A stretch of DNA of 64,000 bases from Nocardioides pocheonensis (GTDB lineage: Bacteria > Actinomycetota > Actinomycetes > Propionibacteriales > Nocardioidaceae), in contig NZ_RJSF01000005.1 in NCBI RefSeq assembly GCF_003725535.1, positions 1 through 64,000 on the forward strand, given 5' to 3'. Position numbers and translations under genes: made by a program. Positions within the stretch are counted from its first letter, which is position 1, and every line of letters starts with the position of its first letter. Below the pieces are notes generated by a model, which saw nothing but the letters and a program-made list of their open reading frames with translations, did not search any database and had not been told where the DNA came from. Below are positions 7,613-16,099 of this stretch, piece after piece.

Positions 7613-8746
7613 TTAGGGGAGCCCGGGCGCCTCGCGTGGGACGACGAGCTCCCACTCGGTGCCGCCCGAGCCGGTCACGAGCTGGGCGCTGCCGCCGAGG
7701 TCGGCGATCCGGCCGCGGATCGACCCGATCACGCCGAGCCGGCCCTGGGCCGCCGCCTGCTCGAGCCGGCCGGGCGGGATGCCCGGTCCGTCGTCACGCA
7801 CCGAGACCTCGATCCGGTCGGGAAACGCCTGGACCAGCACCCAGGCGGGTGCGTCGTCGCCGACGTGGACCCGGACGTTGTCGAGGCAGGCGCGCACGGC
7901 AGCCAGCAGCTCGCGTCCGGCTGCGGCCGGCAGCTCGACGGGAGCCGCCGGCGTCGACACGGTCACCGAACCCGAGCGCTCGAGCCGGCTCAGCTCGCTG
8001 ACCAGGTCGACCGTGTCGGCCGGGGTCGGGGTGACCGCCTCCTGCGCGCGGATCAGCGTGCGCAGCTCGCGCTCCTGCTCCCCGGCCAGCCGGCCGAGCT
8101 CCCCAGCCTCTCCCCCGAGCTCACGCCCACGTCGCTGCACCAGCGCGAGCACCTGCAGCACGCCGTCGTGCACGACACGGGCGAGCCGGGCGCGCTCGGC
8201 GGCCATCGCCGCGGCCCGCTCGGCCACCTCGCGATCGGCCGCCATCTCCTGCAGCGACGCACACATGAACCCGACGATCGGCCCACCGATCACGAGCAGG
8301 AAGGCGTTGCCGTAGTCGGACTGCCGGATCTCCGGACGCAGGGACAGGTCGACCGAGGCCAGAAGCAGGCCGGCGACGAGGCCGCCGGCCCAGCGGTACT
8401 GGATCGACCACGCCAGCAGGGCCGCCATCACCCAGAACCCGGGCACGGTCGCGTGGAAGCCCGATCCCTTGACCAGCGGCGTCGCGACCAGCAGCGCCAG
8501 TGCGATCGCCAGGTCGGCGCCGAGGAGCAGGCGCGTACGCCGGCGCGGGTCGGCGTACAGCCAGGTGGCGAGGCCGGTCCACAGCACCATCACCGTCACG
8601 CACGCGGCGACCGCCACCGGGTGCCGGTAGTGGCCCCAGCGGTAGAGGTTCAGCGCGACCGCGTTGGCCAGCACGATCACGCGCAGCACCGCCAGCGCGC
8701 GGAAGAGCCGGTCCTGGACGGCGACGGCGGCCGGCGATGAGCTCAC
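7613..8746 (-). CDS. Membrane sensor histidine kinase (HisKA_3-like, MacS type)
   Basis: A 377-residue protein with about five transmembrane helices in residues 15-165, followed by a coiled helix with VVHDGVLQVL, whose His (~193) is the likely phosphoacceptor. A HATPase_c domain follows, with ACLDNVRVH (N box) and DDGPGIPPG (G1). The MacS-like N-terminal layout is typical of actinobacterial kinases paired with NarL-type regulators. The gene starts with GTG at 8746 and its TAA is 7 bases before the response regulator gene, so the two form one operon. The stimulus is unknown; with almost no extracellular domain, a membrane or envelope signal is likely. Confidence 0.9.
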   Translation of the reverse strand: MSSSPAAVAVQDRLFRALAVLRVIVLANAVALNLYRWGHYRHPVAVAACVTVMVLWTGLATWLYADPRRRTRLLLGADLAIALALLVATPLVKGSGFHATVPGFWVMAALLAWSIQYRWAGGLVAGLLLASVDLSLRPEIRQSDYGNAFLLVIGGPIVGFMCASLQEMAADREVAERAAAMAAERARLARVVHDGVLQVLALVQRRGRELGGEAGELGRLAGEQERELRTLIRAQEAVTPTPADTVDLVSELSRLERSGSVTVSTPAAPVELPAAAGRELLAAVRACLDNVRVHVGDDAPAWVLVQAFPDRIEVSVRDDGPGIPPGRLEQAAAQGRLGVIGSIRGRIADLGGSAQLVTGSGGTEWELVVPREAPGLP

Positions 8747-8832
8747 ACGCCGCAGTGTGGCACCGGGCGAGCGCGAGAAGCTGAGTATCCGTACCGATGT
8801 CGGGCCGGGCGCGTTCGAGCAGAGTCTGAGCC

Positions 8833-9120
8833 ATGGATGCTCCCGTGCCCCCGAAGAACACCTCCGCCTTCTTCGCCCAGTCCGCGATCGCCTTCGGCAT
8901 CGCGCTCTTCACGATGCTGATCGCGATCTACTACCTCCCCGCCGACCCGTGGCCGAAGGCGTTCCTCGCGCTCGGCACGCTCTTCCTGACCACGTCGTCG
9001 TTCACCCTCGCCAAGGTGGTGCGCGACGCGCAGGAGACCCAGCACGTGGTCTCGCGCCTCGACCAGGCCCGCATGGACCGGATCCTGGCCGAGCACGACC
9101 CGTGGAAGGAAGTCGGCTGA
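8833..9120 (+). CDS. YiaA/YiaB two-helix domain membrane protein
   Basis: A 95-residue protein with two transmembrane helices (about residues 11-31 and 40-58) joined by the short PADPWPKAF turn, which matches the YiaA/B two-helix family. The C-terminal 35 residues are charged and predicted helical (DAQETQHVVSRLDQARMDRILAEHD in two parts). Members are inner-membrane proteins of unknown function. It stands alone, divergent from the histidine kinase across 86 bases. The start at the ATG at 8833 is the only sensible one. Confidence 0.85.
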   Translation: MDAPVPPKNTSAFFAQSAIAFGIALFTMLIAIYYLPADPWPKAFLALGTLFLTTSSFTLAKVVRDAQETQHVVSRLDQARMDRILAEHDPWKEVG

Positions 9121-9162
9121 GCGACGCCGGGCTAGGCTGGTCGCCGATCTCGGAGGGGGACC

Positions 9163-9225
9163 ATGGCGAACGATTCCATGCACGACTCGGCGGCGTACGA
9201 CGCGAAGGACGCCGGTCCGTTCTAG
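9163..9225 (+). CDS. Possible 20-codon micro-ORF with strong expression signals
   Basis: A reading frame of 20 codons, MANDSMHDSAAYDAKDAGPF. It is short, but its upstream signals are unusually good: a TAGGCT -10 hexamer at 9133-9138 and a CGGAGGGGGA Shine-Dalgarno sequence at 9151-9160, three bases before the ATG. Its TAG stop overlaps the stop of the convergent YihY gene through a CTAG palindrome. It may be a real small acidic peptide, or the remnant of a gene truncated on its 3' side. No homologue is recognised. Confidence 0.4.
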   Translation: MANDSMHDSAAYDAKDAGPF

Positions 9226-10205
9226 GTCTGCGACCGGTCGCCGAAGCTGACGTCGATCTGCTCGAAGCCCTTGTGCCGCTGCGCCTGGGCGTACTCCCGG
9301 TAGACCCGTTCGTCGGCCGGGGTGAGTTGCACCGCGTCGGTGAACGGGGTGAGCAGGGCTCGCGGGTAGAGCCGCTTGAAGAGCACGACGTTCACCTCGA
9401 GCCCGATCATCGCCATCACGGTCGCGATGTAGATCAGCGCCACGAGCCCGAGCACGAGGGCGAACACGGCGTTCATCTCGTTGGCCTTCTTGATCACGTG
9501 CTCGACGTACACGCCCCCGAGCAGCTGGAGCAGCTGCCACAGCACCGCGATCAGCGCGGCGCCGGGGAGCACGTCACGCAGGCGCTCGTCCTGCGGCGTC
9601 GACAGCCGCATCATCAGCGCGAGCACGTAGGCGTTGACCAGCACGCTCAGCAGCAGGGCCGCCCAGTGCACCTCGGAGCCGACGTTGCGGCCGAGCACGT
9701 CGAGGTGGCTGCCCAGGCTGGTCACGACCGCGATCAGCACGAGCGCGAGGCCGGCGCCCACGATCCACACCAGGCTGCGGAGCCGGCTCACGATCGGGTT
9801 CAGCCGGGCGTTGCGCGGGATCGCCCAGCAGGCGTTGATGGCATTGTGCGCCGCCTGCCCGAGCCCGATCACGCCGTACAGCGCGGTCACCGAGCCGACG
9901 ACCACCGCGGACGCGCTCCCCTGCAGACCGCCGGGCCGGCCGAGCTGGTCGCCGACGATCGGGAACTGCGCGAGCGCGGAGGTGAGGATCTCGCGCTGCA
10001 GGGTGGGATGCCCCTGCAGCACGAAGCCGAGCACGGAGGACCCGATCAGCATCAGGGGGAAGATCGCGATGAACGCGTAGTAGGTGATCACCGAGGCGAG
10101 GTAGCCGCCCTGGTCGTCGAAGAACTTGTACACCACGGCGATCGGGATGCCCACGACCCGATGGCGCCGCTGCCACGCGTCGACGCGTTCCACAAGGTCG
10201 GGCAC
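9222..10205 (-). CDS. YihY/BrkB family inner-membrane protein
   Basis: A 327-residue protein of the YihY/virulence factor BrkB family. It shows the conserved start FDDQGGYLASVITYYAFIAIFPLML, then about six transmembrane helices, the GLGQAAHNAINACWAIPR motif after the second helix, and a C-terminal soluble tail (residues ~285-327). The family was once called RNase BN; it is now seen as a membrane protein of unclear function. The start at the GTG at 10205 is chosen because TAGCGT lies 7 bases before it (leaderless pattern); the open frame extends well upstream but is non-homologous. Confidence 0.9.
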   Translation of the reverse strand: MPDLVERVDAWQRRHRVVGIPIAVVYKFFDDQGGYLASVITYYAFIAIFPLMLIGSSVLGFVLQGHPTLQREILTSALAQFPIVGDQLGRPGGLQGSASAVVVGSVTALYGVIGLGQAAHNAINACWAIPRNARLNPIVSRLRSLVWIVGAGLALVLIAVVTSLGSHLDVLGRNVGSEVHWAALLLSVLVNAYVLALMMRLSTPQDERLRDVLPGAALIAVLWQLLQLLGGVYVEHVIKKANEMNAVFALVLGLVALIYIATVMAMIGLEVNVVLFKRLYPRALLTPFTDAVQLTPADERVYREYAQAQRHKGFEQIDVSFGDRSQT

Positions 10206-10353
10206 GAGACGAACGCTACGGGAGCGCCCGCGCTCTCCCCCGCAGGCGAGGCACCCGCGTTCGTCGCGCCCCCGTGCGAAGACGGGTCTCGCTCGTCCGA
10301 AGGCGAGCGTCCGCTCCAAGAATCCACCGAGGTCGGAGTGGGACGCTGGGCCC

Positions 10354-11079
10354 ATGTTCGATGCTGCGGGTGACCAGGCGCCGGTGCGCGACGTGGTCGA
10401 CACGGCACTCGGCCGGCGCGAGCGCCACGACCCGGTGCTGCCGGGCACTGGCGGCCCGGCCGGCAACGCGCTGCTCACCGCGTGGCTCGGACTCTTCCTG
10501 CTCGTGCTGTTCTTCGCGGAGGGGCTCACCCTGCTCGACGTACGCGGCCTGATCAGCTGGCACGTCGCCCTCGGTGCCCTGCTCGTCCCGCCCGCGGTGG
10601 CGAAGACTGCCACGACGGGGTGGCGGATGGTGCGCTACTACGCCGGCCACGCGGGCTACCGCCTCGCCGGCCCTCCCCCGCTGGTGCTCCGGATGCTCGG
10701 CCCGCTCGTGGTCGTCACCACGCTCGCCCTGCTCGGCTCCGGCGTCGCGCTGGTGCTGCTCGGACAGGACACCAGCCGCCAGGCGGTCGTCGACGTCCTG
10801 GGCCTCCGGGTCGACTGGGTCGGCCTGCACAAGGGCGTGTTCTTCGTGTGGTTCGCGGTGATGGCCGCGCACGTGCTGGGCCGCGCGCTGCCCGCGCTGC
10901 GGCTGGTGGTCAGGAGGCACCAGGTGCCCGGCACCGTACGCCGCGTGACCGCGCTCGTCCTGTCGCTGGTGCTGGCCGGGACCGCCGCGGTCTGGCTGGT
11001 CGGCCTCGAGGGCAGCTGGCGCGAGGGCCGCTTCGGCGACGACGACCGCGAGCACGCCGGGACGTCGCGCACGCACTGA
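10354..11079 (+). CDS. Six-helix membrane protein, possible b-type heme protein
   Basis: A 241-residue protein with about six transmembrane helices. Histidines inside or at the edge of helices (LISWHVALGALL, VRYYAGHAGYR, WVGLHKGVFFVWFAVMAAHVLG) resemble heme-ligand patterns of cytochrome b561/DUF4405-type proteins, so a membrane electron-transfer role is possible but unproven. The ATG at 10354 gives a hydrophilic 35-residue N-terminus before the first helix; the longer frame from 10126 is antisense to the YihY gene. It ends 28 bases before the DUF480 gene, which has its own promoter. Confidence 0.75.
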   Translation: MFDAAGDQAPVRDVVDTALGRRERHDPVLPGTGGPAGNALLTAWLGLFLLVLFFAEGLTLLDVRGLISWHVALGALLVPPAVAKTATTGWRMVRYYAGHAGYRLAGPPPLVLRMLGPLVVVTTLALLGSGVALVLLGQDTSRQAVVDVLGLRVDWVGLHKGVFFVWFAVMAAHVLGRALPALRLVVRRHQVPGTVRRVTALVLSLVLAGTAAVWLVGLEGSWREGRFGDDDREHAGTSRTH

Positions 11080-11107
11080 CCTGGCGGGGCGTTCTAGGGT
11101 CGTCACC

Positions 11108-12322
11108 GTGACCGACCTCCCCGTCCTCGACCCGGTCGACCAGCGCATCCTCGGCAGCCTGCTGGAGAAGCAGACGACGGTGCCGGCCTCCTACCCGCTC
11201 ACCGCCAACGCCTTGCGCACCGCGTGCAACCAGACCAGCAGCCGCGAGCCGGTGCTCGACCTCGACGAGCAGACCGTCGAGCGCACCGCGCGGTCGCTCA
11301 AGGACCGGGGCCTGCTGCGGATCGTCTGGTCGGACACCGGGCGACGGACGCTGAAGTACCACCAGGTCCTCGACGAGCAGCTCGGCCTCGAGGCCGACGA
11401 GCGCGCCCTCCTCACGGTGCTGCTGCTCCGCGGCCCGCAGGCGCCCGGCGAGCTGCGCACCCGCACCGACCGGCTGCACCCGTTCACCGACCGCGGCGAG
11501 GTCGAGGCGTGCCTGCGCCGGATGGCGGAGCGCGAGCAGCCGCTGGTGCGCGAGCTCGAGCGCCAGGCCGGGCAGCACGACCGGCGCTGGGTGCACCTCC
11601 TCGGGCCGGTGCCCGAGCAGCCCGTGGCCACGGCTGAGCCCGCGGTCGACCGGGACTCGGTGATCGCCGGCGGCGCCGACCGGCGCGACGCCTCGGTGCG
11701 CGCGTCGTACGACGCCGTTGCGGAGGCGTACGCCGACCACCTCGTCGACGAGCTCGACGATCTCCCGTTCGAGCGATGGCTCCTGGACCGGGTGCTCGAC
11801 CAGGTGGCCGGCGGGCCCGTCGTGGAGGTCGGCTCGGGCCCGGGACACGTCACGGCGTACCTGGCCGCGAGCGGAGCCGAGGCCACCGGACTCGACCTCT
11901 CCCCGGAGATGGTGGCCGAGGCCCGACGCCGCTTCCCTGACGTCACCTATGCGGTCGGCGACCTGCGCCGCCTCGCCCGGCCCGCCACCGGGCCGGGGTG
12001 GAAGGCCGTGCTGGGCTGGTACTCCCTCATCCACCTCGCCGCCTCCGAGCTCCCCGACGCGGTGGCCGCGCTGGCCCGCCCGCTCGCCCTCGACGGCTGG
12101 CTGGTCCTCGCCCTTCACGCCGGCGCGGAGGTGCGCCACCTCGACGACTGGTTCGAGCAGGAGGTCGACCTCGACGTCGTCCTCCACGACCCCGCCTTCG
12201 TCGTCGGCGTGGTCGAGTCGGCCGGTCTGGTCGACGTGGAGTGGTACCTCCGCGGGCCGCTCACGGGCCGGGGTGAGACCACGCAGCGGCTGTACGTGCT
12301 CGGGCGCAAGCCGGCGTCGTGA
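11108..12322 (+). CDS. DUF480 (YceH-like) winged-helix protein fused to SAM-dependent methyltransferase
   Basis: A 404-residue two-domain protein. Residues 1-165 are a DUF480/YceH domain (double winged-helix, beginning LDPVDQRILGSLLEKQTTVPASYPL in two parts, with ACNQTSSREPVLDLDE). After a Pro/Ala linker at ~166-190, residues 195-400 are a class I methyltransferase with motif I VVEVGSGPGHVTAYLA (~236-251), GLDLSPEMV for the acidic loop and a LGWYSLIHL segment. DUF480 proteins normally stand alone at about 215 residues, so the fusion is notable. TAGGGT at 11095-11100 and a 7-base gap to the GTG suggest a leaderless message. The substrate is unknown. Confidence 0.88.
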   Translation: MTDLPVLDPVDQRILGSLLEKQTTVPASYPLTANALRTACNQTSSREPVLDLDEQTVERTARSLKDRGLLRIVWSDTGRRTLKYHQVLDEQLGLEADERALLTVLLLRGPQAPGELRTRTDRLHPFTDRGEVEACLRRMAEREQPLVRELERQAGQHDRRWVHLLGPVPEQPVATAEPAVDRDSVIAGGADRRDASVRASYDAVAEAYADHLVDELDDLPFERWLLDRVLDQVAGGPVVEVGSGPGHVTAYLAASGAEATGLDLSPEMVAEARRRFPDVTYAVGDLRRLARPATGPGWKAVLGWYSLIHLAASELPDAVAALARPLALDGWLVLALHAGAEVRHLDDWFEQEVDLDVVLHDPAFVVGVVESAGLVDVEWYLRGPLTGRGETTQRLYVLGRKPAS

Positions 12323-12343
12323 CCGAAGGACCGGGAAGCCGGC

Positions 12344-12361
12344 CCTCGGGCGATGCCGAGG
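12344..12361. terminator. Short bidirectional hairpin between convergent genes
   Basis: CCTCGG, 6-base loop, CCGAGG, placed in the 52-base gap between the ends of the plus-strand methyltransferase gene and the minus-strand VOC gene. It is symmetric, so it can serve both. The stem is short, hence moderate confidence. Confidence 0.5.
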
Positions 12362-12374
12362 TGCACGGTCGCTC

Positions 12375-12812
12375 TCAGGCCTTCTTCAACTCCTCGGCGA
12401 GCATCACGATGATGCCGCTGGGCCCGCGGACGTAGGTGAGCCGGTAGATGTCCTCGTACGTCGCGACGCCCCGCAGGGGGTGGCACCCGTGTCGCGCGGC
12501 GATCTCGAGCGCCTCGTCGAGGTCGTCGACGGAGAAGGCCACGCGGTGCATGCCGATCTCGTGGGGCAGGGTCGGCGCGGTCTCGATCGCGTCGGGGTGG
12601 AGGTACTCGAACAGCTCGAGGCGACCCTGACCGTCCGGAGTCTGGAGCATGGCGATCTTGGCGTGGTTGCCGTCCAGACCCACCGCCGTGTCGGTCCACT
12701 CGCCGCTGACCGTGTCGCGGCCGAGGACCGAGAGCCCGAGGTCGGTGAAGAAGGCGATCGCCTCCTCGAGGTCACGCACGGCGATGGCGACGTTCTCGAG
12801 CCTGATGGGCAT
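12375..12812 (-). CDS. VOC (glyoxalase/bleomycin resistance/dioxygenase) superfamily protein
   Basis: A 145-residue protein with two beta-alpha-beta-beta-beta modules of the VOC fold. The first module runs from IRLENVAIAVRDLEEAIAFFTDLGL (two parts) to the AKIAMLQTPDGQGRLELFEY strand pair, with a metal-ligand-type Glu in ELFEY. The second module starts EIGMHRVAFSVDDLDEAL with a His in GMHRVAF, and ends RGPSGIIVMLAEEL. The His/Glu pattern suggests a divalent metal site. The substrate is not deducible; this type includes glyoxalase I-like and dioxygenase-like enzymes. Single gene, convergent with the methyltransferase gene. Confidence 0.9.
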   Translation of the reverse strand: MPIRLENVAIAVRDLEEAIAFFTDLGLSVLGRDTVSGEWTDTAVGLDGNHAKIAMLQTPDGQGRLELFEYLHPDAIETAPTLPHEIGMHRVAFSVDDLDEALEIAARHGCHPLRGVATYEDIYRLTYVRGPSGIIVMLAEELKKA

Positions 12813-12848
12813 GCGTGCACGGTACCCAGCCGGAGCGCTCGACGCTGT

Positions 12849-14558
12849 TCACAGCTCCCAGGTCAGCGACCGGTCGGCATCGGGCTCGTAGCTGCACGTG
12901 AAGCCGGTGCGGACGTGGGTCGCCAGGTGCCGGCCGACGACCGGATCAGCAGCCTTGATCGTCTCGATGGCAGCCGCGATCGCCTTGCGCACGGTCACCC
13001 GGGCACGCTCGGCGCTGCCTCCGACGTGGCGGGCTCGTCCCCCGAGGCCGGTGGCCGCCGAGACCTCGGCCAGCAGCGCCGCTCGCTCGGCGACCAGGCT
13101 CTCCGCAGCGGTCGCGTCGCCGTTGAGGTCGGCGGCGTCGAGCGCGTCGTCCAGCTCTCGCAGCCGACGGCGGTAGGCGTCCAGTGCGACCGTGTCGGCG
13201 CGAGGGCCGAGGTCGCCCTCGGCGACCTGCCCGCCGGCGAGCACGACCGCGTCCACGCCGCTGCCCGGCCGGGACAGCAGCGCGTGCAGGTGCGCCATGC
13301 CCTTCCGCGCCGGCACGGCTGTCGTGGTGCCGGCGTGACCGACCAGCCAGGTCCCGGGAGGTCCGGGACGCAGGGTCATCCTGCTGTCGGCCGCCTGGCT
13401 GTCCTCGGTGACGGCGTGCTCCCCGGTGACCCAGCGCTCAAGCCGCTGGCGCCACCAGGTCGCGCCGATCCGCGTGTACGCCGCCAGCGCGTCGGCCCGC
13501 AACCGCGTCGCCGTCTCGTGATCCCCGAGGAGGCCGGCAGCCCGGGACAACGGGTCGTCGGTGACCCCGTGGAACATCAGGGCGCCCGAGGCGACCACGG
13601 CCCGGCCGGCGTACGGGGCGAGCAACGGTGCGACCCGGGCTACGAGGTCGGTGTCGGCGGCGTGGAGTGCGACGTCCAGGACCAGCTGCAGGGTCGGCAG
13701 GTAGCTGAAGTCGCGGGGCAGCGCGGCCAGCACACCGGCGTCGAACGTCGCCGCCAGGGAGATGGCCCGCTCGACCTCACCGGCGCCGAGCCACATCCAG
13801 GCCGCCTCGGCGTAGAGCTCGCGGACACCTTCGGCGACCGCGAAGTCCTCCGCCAGCTGGGCCAGCTCCGCGGCCGTGGCCCGGTCGCCGCTGTGGACCG
13901 CGGCGTACGCGCGCATGCTCGACACCACCAGCGGGCCGTCGGCCAGATGGGCCGTCTCCAGCGCCCGGCCGGCGACCGCGACCAGCTCCGCGGCGGTGTC
14001 CGTCCTTCCCCGGAGCAGGTCGAGCGTGAGCCGGCGCGAGGCGGCGAAGAACATCGCGCGCGACGACTCCTCGCCCAGCAGCTCCAGCGCACGCATCTGG
14101 CGGTTCATCGCCGGCAGATCGAGCACCTCGAGGGCGACCGTCAGGGTCCACAGGTGGGCCTGGGTGCGCACGTCCACGTCGGTCAAGTGAGCGGTGACGT
14201 CGTCGAGCCGCCGCGCCAGATCGGTGCGGACGGACAGCTCGTCGGGCCCCCAGTGCGTGGCGAGCGCGGCGTCGAGCGCATCCGCGACGAGCACGTCGTC
14301 ACCGGTCGCGGTCGCGTGGGCGAGGGCAGCGTCGGCGAAAGGCACCGCGCGGGCGTGCGCCCCGGCGTACGCCCAGCAGCGCGCGAGCGTGGCGCCGAGG
14401 CGGGCACGAACCCGGTCGTCGGTGGAGGCCTCGAAGGCTTCGTGCAGGACCGCGGGGATCTTGCCCGGCTCGGTGCCGAAGACATAGGTCTCGGCCAGGC
14501 GCAGCGCCTGGAGGGCCGGGTCCGGGAGGTCCGCCGCGGTGGTTCCCACGGGCTCCAT
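12849..14558 (-). CDS. Helical-repeat (TPR-like) regulator-type protein
   Basis: A 569-residue protein, mainly alpha-helical with many AxxxA/LAxxY repeats from ~10 to 390, resembling the tetratricopeptide regions of large actinobacterial AAA/SARP or adenylate-cyclase-type regulators. Its C-terminal third (about 410-569) contains the ERARVTVRKAIAAAIETI and VRTGFTCSYEPD segments that often end such regulators. No Walker A, cyclase or helix-turn-helix domain is seen, so it looks like the sensor/C-terminal half standing alone. The ATG at 14558 is preferred to the frame opening at 14660, which would overlap the preceding gene. It follows the NTF2 gene by 7 bases, so it is in an operon with that gene and the cupin gene. 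Confidence 0.75.
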   Translation of the reverse strand: MEPVGTTAADLPDPALQALRLAETYVFGTEPGKIPAVLHEAFEASTDDRVRARLGATLARCWAYAGAHARAVPFADAALAHATATGDDVLVADALDAALATHWGPDELSVRTDLARRLDDVTAHLTDVDVRTQAHLWTLTVALEVLDLPAMNRQMRALELLGEESSRAMFFAASRRLTLDLLRGRTDTAAELVAVAGRALETAHLADGPLVVSSMRAYAAVHSGDRATAAELAQLAEDFAVAEGVRELYAEAAWMWLGAGEVERAISLAATFDAGVLAALPRDFSYLPTLQLVLDVALHAADTDLVARVAPLLAPYAGRAVVASGALMFHGVTDDPLSRAAGLLGDHETATRLRADALAAYTRIGATWWRQRLERWVTGEHAVTEDSQAADSRMTLRPGPPGTWLVGHAGTTTAVPARKGMAHLHALLSRPGSGVDAVVLAGGQVAEGDLGPRADTVALDAYRRRLRELDDALDAADLNGDATAAESLVAERAALLAEVSAATGLGGRARHVGGSAERARVTVRKAIAAAIETIKAADPVVGRHLATHVRTGFTCSYEPDADRSLTWEL

Positions 14559-14565
14559 GGTGGCA

Positions 14566-14994
14566 CTAAGGGCGCAGCAGGGTGACGGCGTTCGCGTGCT
14601 CGCGCTGACGGTCCTCGTCCCAGTCGCCGGTGCAGTAGACCGTGAAGTCGCAGATCGCACCGGTGTCGTCGAGGTCGAGGACGAAGCCTTCCCGGCAGTA
14701 CCACTGCTGGCCGTCGTCCTCCCAGCGCTCCTCCAGCTTGACCAGGTAGCCCGTCTCCGTGGGGGTCACCCGCTCCAGCCGGACGCGCCCGGGCTGGGGA
14801 TGCATCCGCCGCCGACCAGCGACGAGCTCGTCGGCCCCGTCGGTCTGGACGCGCCAGTGCGGGAAGGTCAGGTCGCCGAAGACGGTCGGCGCGAACAGTC
14901 CCTCGGGGGCGTCGCCTCCGCTCTCGAGGAACGCCACGAACTTCTCGACGCTGGACTGGAGGGTCGCCGGCGACGGCATCGTCGAGGTGGTCAT
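14566..14994 (-). CDS. SnoaL/NTF2-like protein
   Basis: A 142-residue protein that fits the cone-shaped NTF2/SnoaL fold: an N-terminal helix (TLQSSVEKFVAFLESG), strands such as GDLTFPHWRV, and a paired-strand C-terminal half GYLVKLEERWEDDGQQWYCREGFVLDLD (two parts) ending in YCTGDWDEDRQREHA. No clear catalytic pair is assignable. It begins at the ATG at 14994, which overlaps the cupin stop by ATGA, and ends 7 bases before the TPR-like regulator gene. All three probably form one transcript. A ligand-binding or isomerase-like role is possible. Confidence 0.75.
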   Translation of the reverse strand: MTTSTMPSPATLQSSVEKFVAFLESGGDAPEGLFAPTVFGDLTFPHWRVQTDGADELVAGRRRMHPQPGRVRLERVTPTETGYLVKLEERWEDDGQQWYCREGFVLDLDDTGAICDFTVYCTGDWDEDRQREHANAVTLLRP

Positions 14995-15374
14995 CGCACA
15001 CCTGCCTCGAGTGCGGCGAGGTTGCCCTCGATGGCGGCCATCGTCTCGCCCAGGGCGTCGGTCGGGCTGAACTCGACGACGCTGGTGCCCGCCGCGATCA
15101 GGGGGAGGTGACCGGGCGTCGCGTAGTAGGCGTCACCGGCGCCGTAGGTCTCCTCGCGGTCGGCCCAGCGGAACGTGATCTGGCCGGACTGCACGACGCC
15201 CCAGTGCGGGCACTGGCAGCGGTCGTCGGGGAGGCCGGCGAACAAGGGTGCGGGATCGGCGTCCTGCCGGTAGGTCTCGAACCCGACGGTGTAGCCGCCG
15301 AGCTCGGCGTACCGGCCCTCGAGCTCGGGCAGGTCGACCGCCACGGGGGTCGTCATCTTGCTGGCACTGGGCAT
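14991..15374 (-). CDS. Cupin-like small-molecule binding protein
   Basis: A 127-residue single-domain protein with a beta-rich core: HWGVVQSGQITFRWADREETYGAGDAYYATPGHLP (read in parts) resembles the cupin motif order G-x5-H-x-H ... G-D-x-Y-x-x-P-x-x-x-P. Only some metal-ligand histidines are present, and DDRCQCPHW carries a Cys-x-Cys pair, so the metal site may be atypical. AGGAGGACACC precedes the ATG at 15374, a strong ribosome binding site, and the gene heads the three-gene operon cupin/NTF2/TPR-like. It is divergent from the DinB gene. Confidence 0.75.
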   Translation of the reverse strand: MPSASKMTTPVAVDLPELEGRYAELGGYTVGFETYRQDADPAPLFAGLPDDRCQCPHWGVVQSGQITFRWADREETYGAGDAYYATPGHLPLIAAGTSVVEFSPTDALGETMAAIEGNLAALEAGVR

Positions 15375-15500
15375 GGTGTCCTCCTGGGTGGATGGTGCTG
15401 ACACCCTGAAGGCGTGACTTCCGAGGTCACATCGTGACCAGCGCGGCCGACGGCGATGTCGGGCTGCAGACTGTCCGCACCCGCCCGTAGCGTGCTCCGC

Positions 15501-16076
15501 ATGACGGAGACGAGAGTTCCCGGGGCGCTCGACGCCGACTTCACCGTGGTCATGGACGGCGACGAGGTCGCCACCATGCTCAGCAGCCTGGCCCGCACGC
15601 GGCGTACGTTCGCGTGGAAGTGCTGGGACCTGGACGCCGCGGGCCTGACCACCACGATCGGCGCGAGCACGATCACCCTCGGCGGCCTGCTCAAGCACCT
15701 CGCGCTCGTCGAGACCGACTGGTTCGCGGTCAAGCTGCGCGGCGAGCGCTATCTCTCCCCGTGGGAGGAGGGCGACTGGGACTCCGGCCCGGACTGGGAG
15801 TGGCGCTCGGCGGCCGACGACAGCCCGGAGGAGCTCTACGCGCTGTGGAAGGGCGCGGTGGGCCGCGCGGACGAGATGATCGCCGCGGCGCTGGCCGAGG
15901 GCGGACCGGGTACGCCGGGCCGCTTCACGTGGGACGACGGTCGCACCCCCAACCTGCGGCGCATGGTCGCCGACGTGTGCGAGGAGTACTCCCGGCACTG
16001 CGGCCATGCCGACCTGATCCGGGAGGTCGTCGACGGCCGGGTCGGCGAGGACCCGCCGCGGGAGTTCCGGCCCTGA
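15501..16076 (+). CDS. DinB-fold DUF664 protein (mycothiol-transferase-like)
   Basis: A 191-residue four-helix-bundle protein of the DinB/DUF664 group common in mycothiol-producing actinobacteria. Likely metal-binding histidines are seen in GGLLKHLALVETDWF and in YSRHCGHADLIREVVDGR, both diagnostic of the family. Relatives are mycothiol-dependent transferases or maleylpyruvate isomerase-like enzymes; the substrate here is unknown. TAGCGT at 15488-15493 lies 7 bases before the ATG, so the message is probably leaderless. The longer frame from 15456 is rejected for that reason. Confidence 0.88.
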   Translation: MTETRVPGALDADFTVVMDGDEVATMLSSLARTRRTFAWKCWDLDAAGLTTTIGASTITLGGLLKHLALVETDWFAVKLRGERYLSPWEEGDWDSGPDWEWRSAADDSPEELYALWKGAVGRADEMIAAALAEGGPGTPGRFTWDDGRTPNLRRMVADVCEEYSRHCGHADLIREVVDGRVGEDPPREFRP

Positions 16077-16099
16077 GCACCGCCGGATAGGGTCGCCGC

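Noticed and set aside
9163-9225. Calling the 20-codon frame a certain gene
   Set aside because: The signals are good but the length is too short for codon-use evidence, so it is kept with low confidence only.
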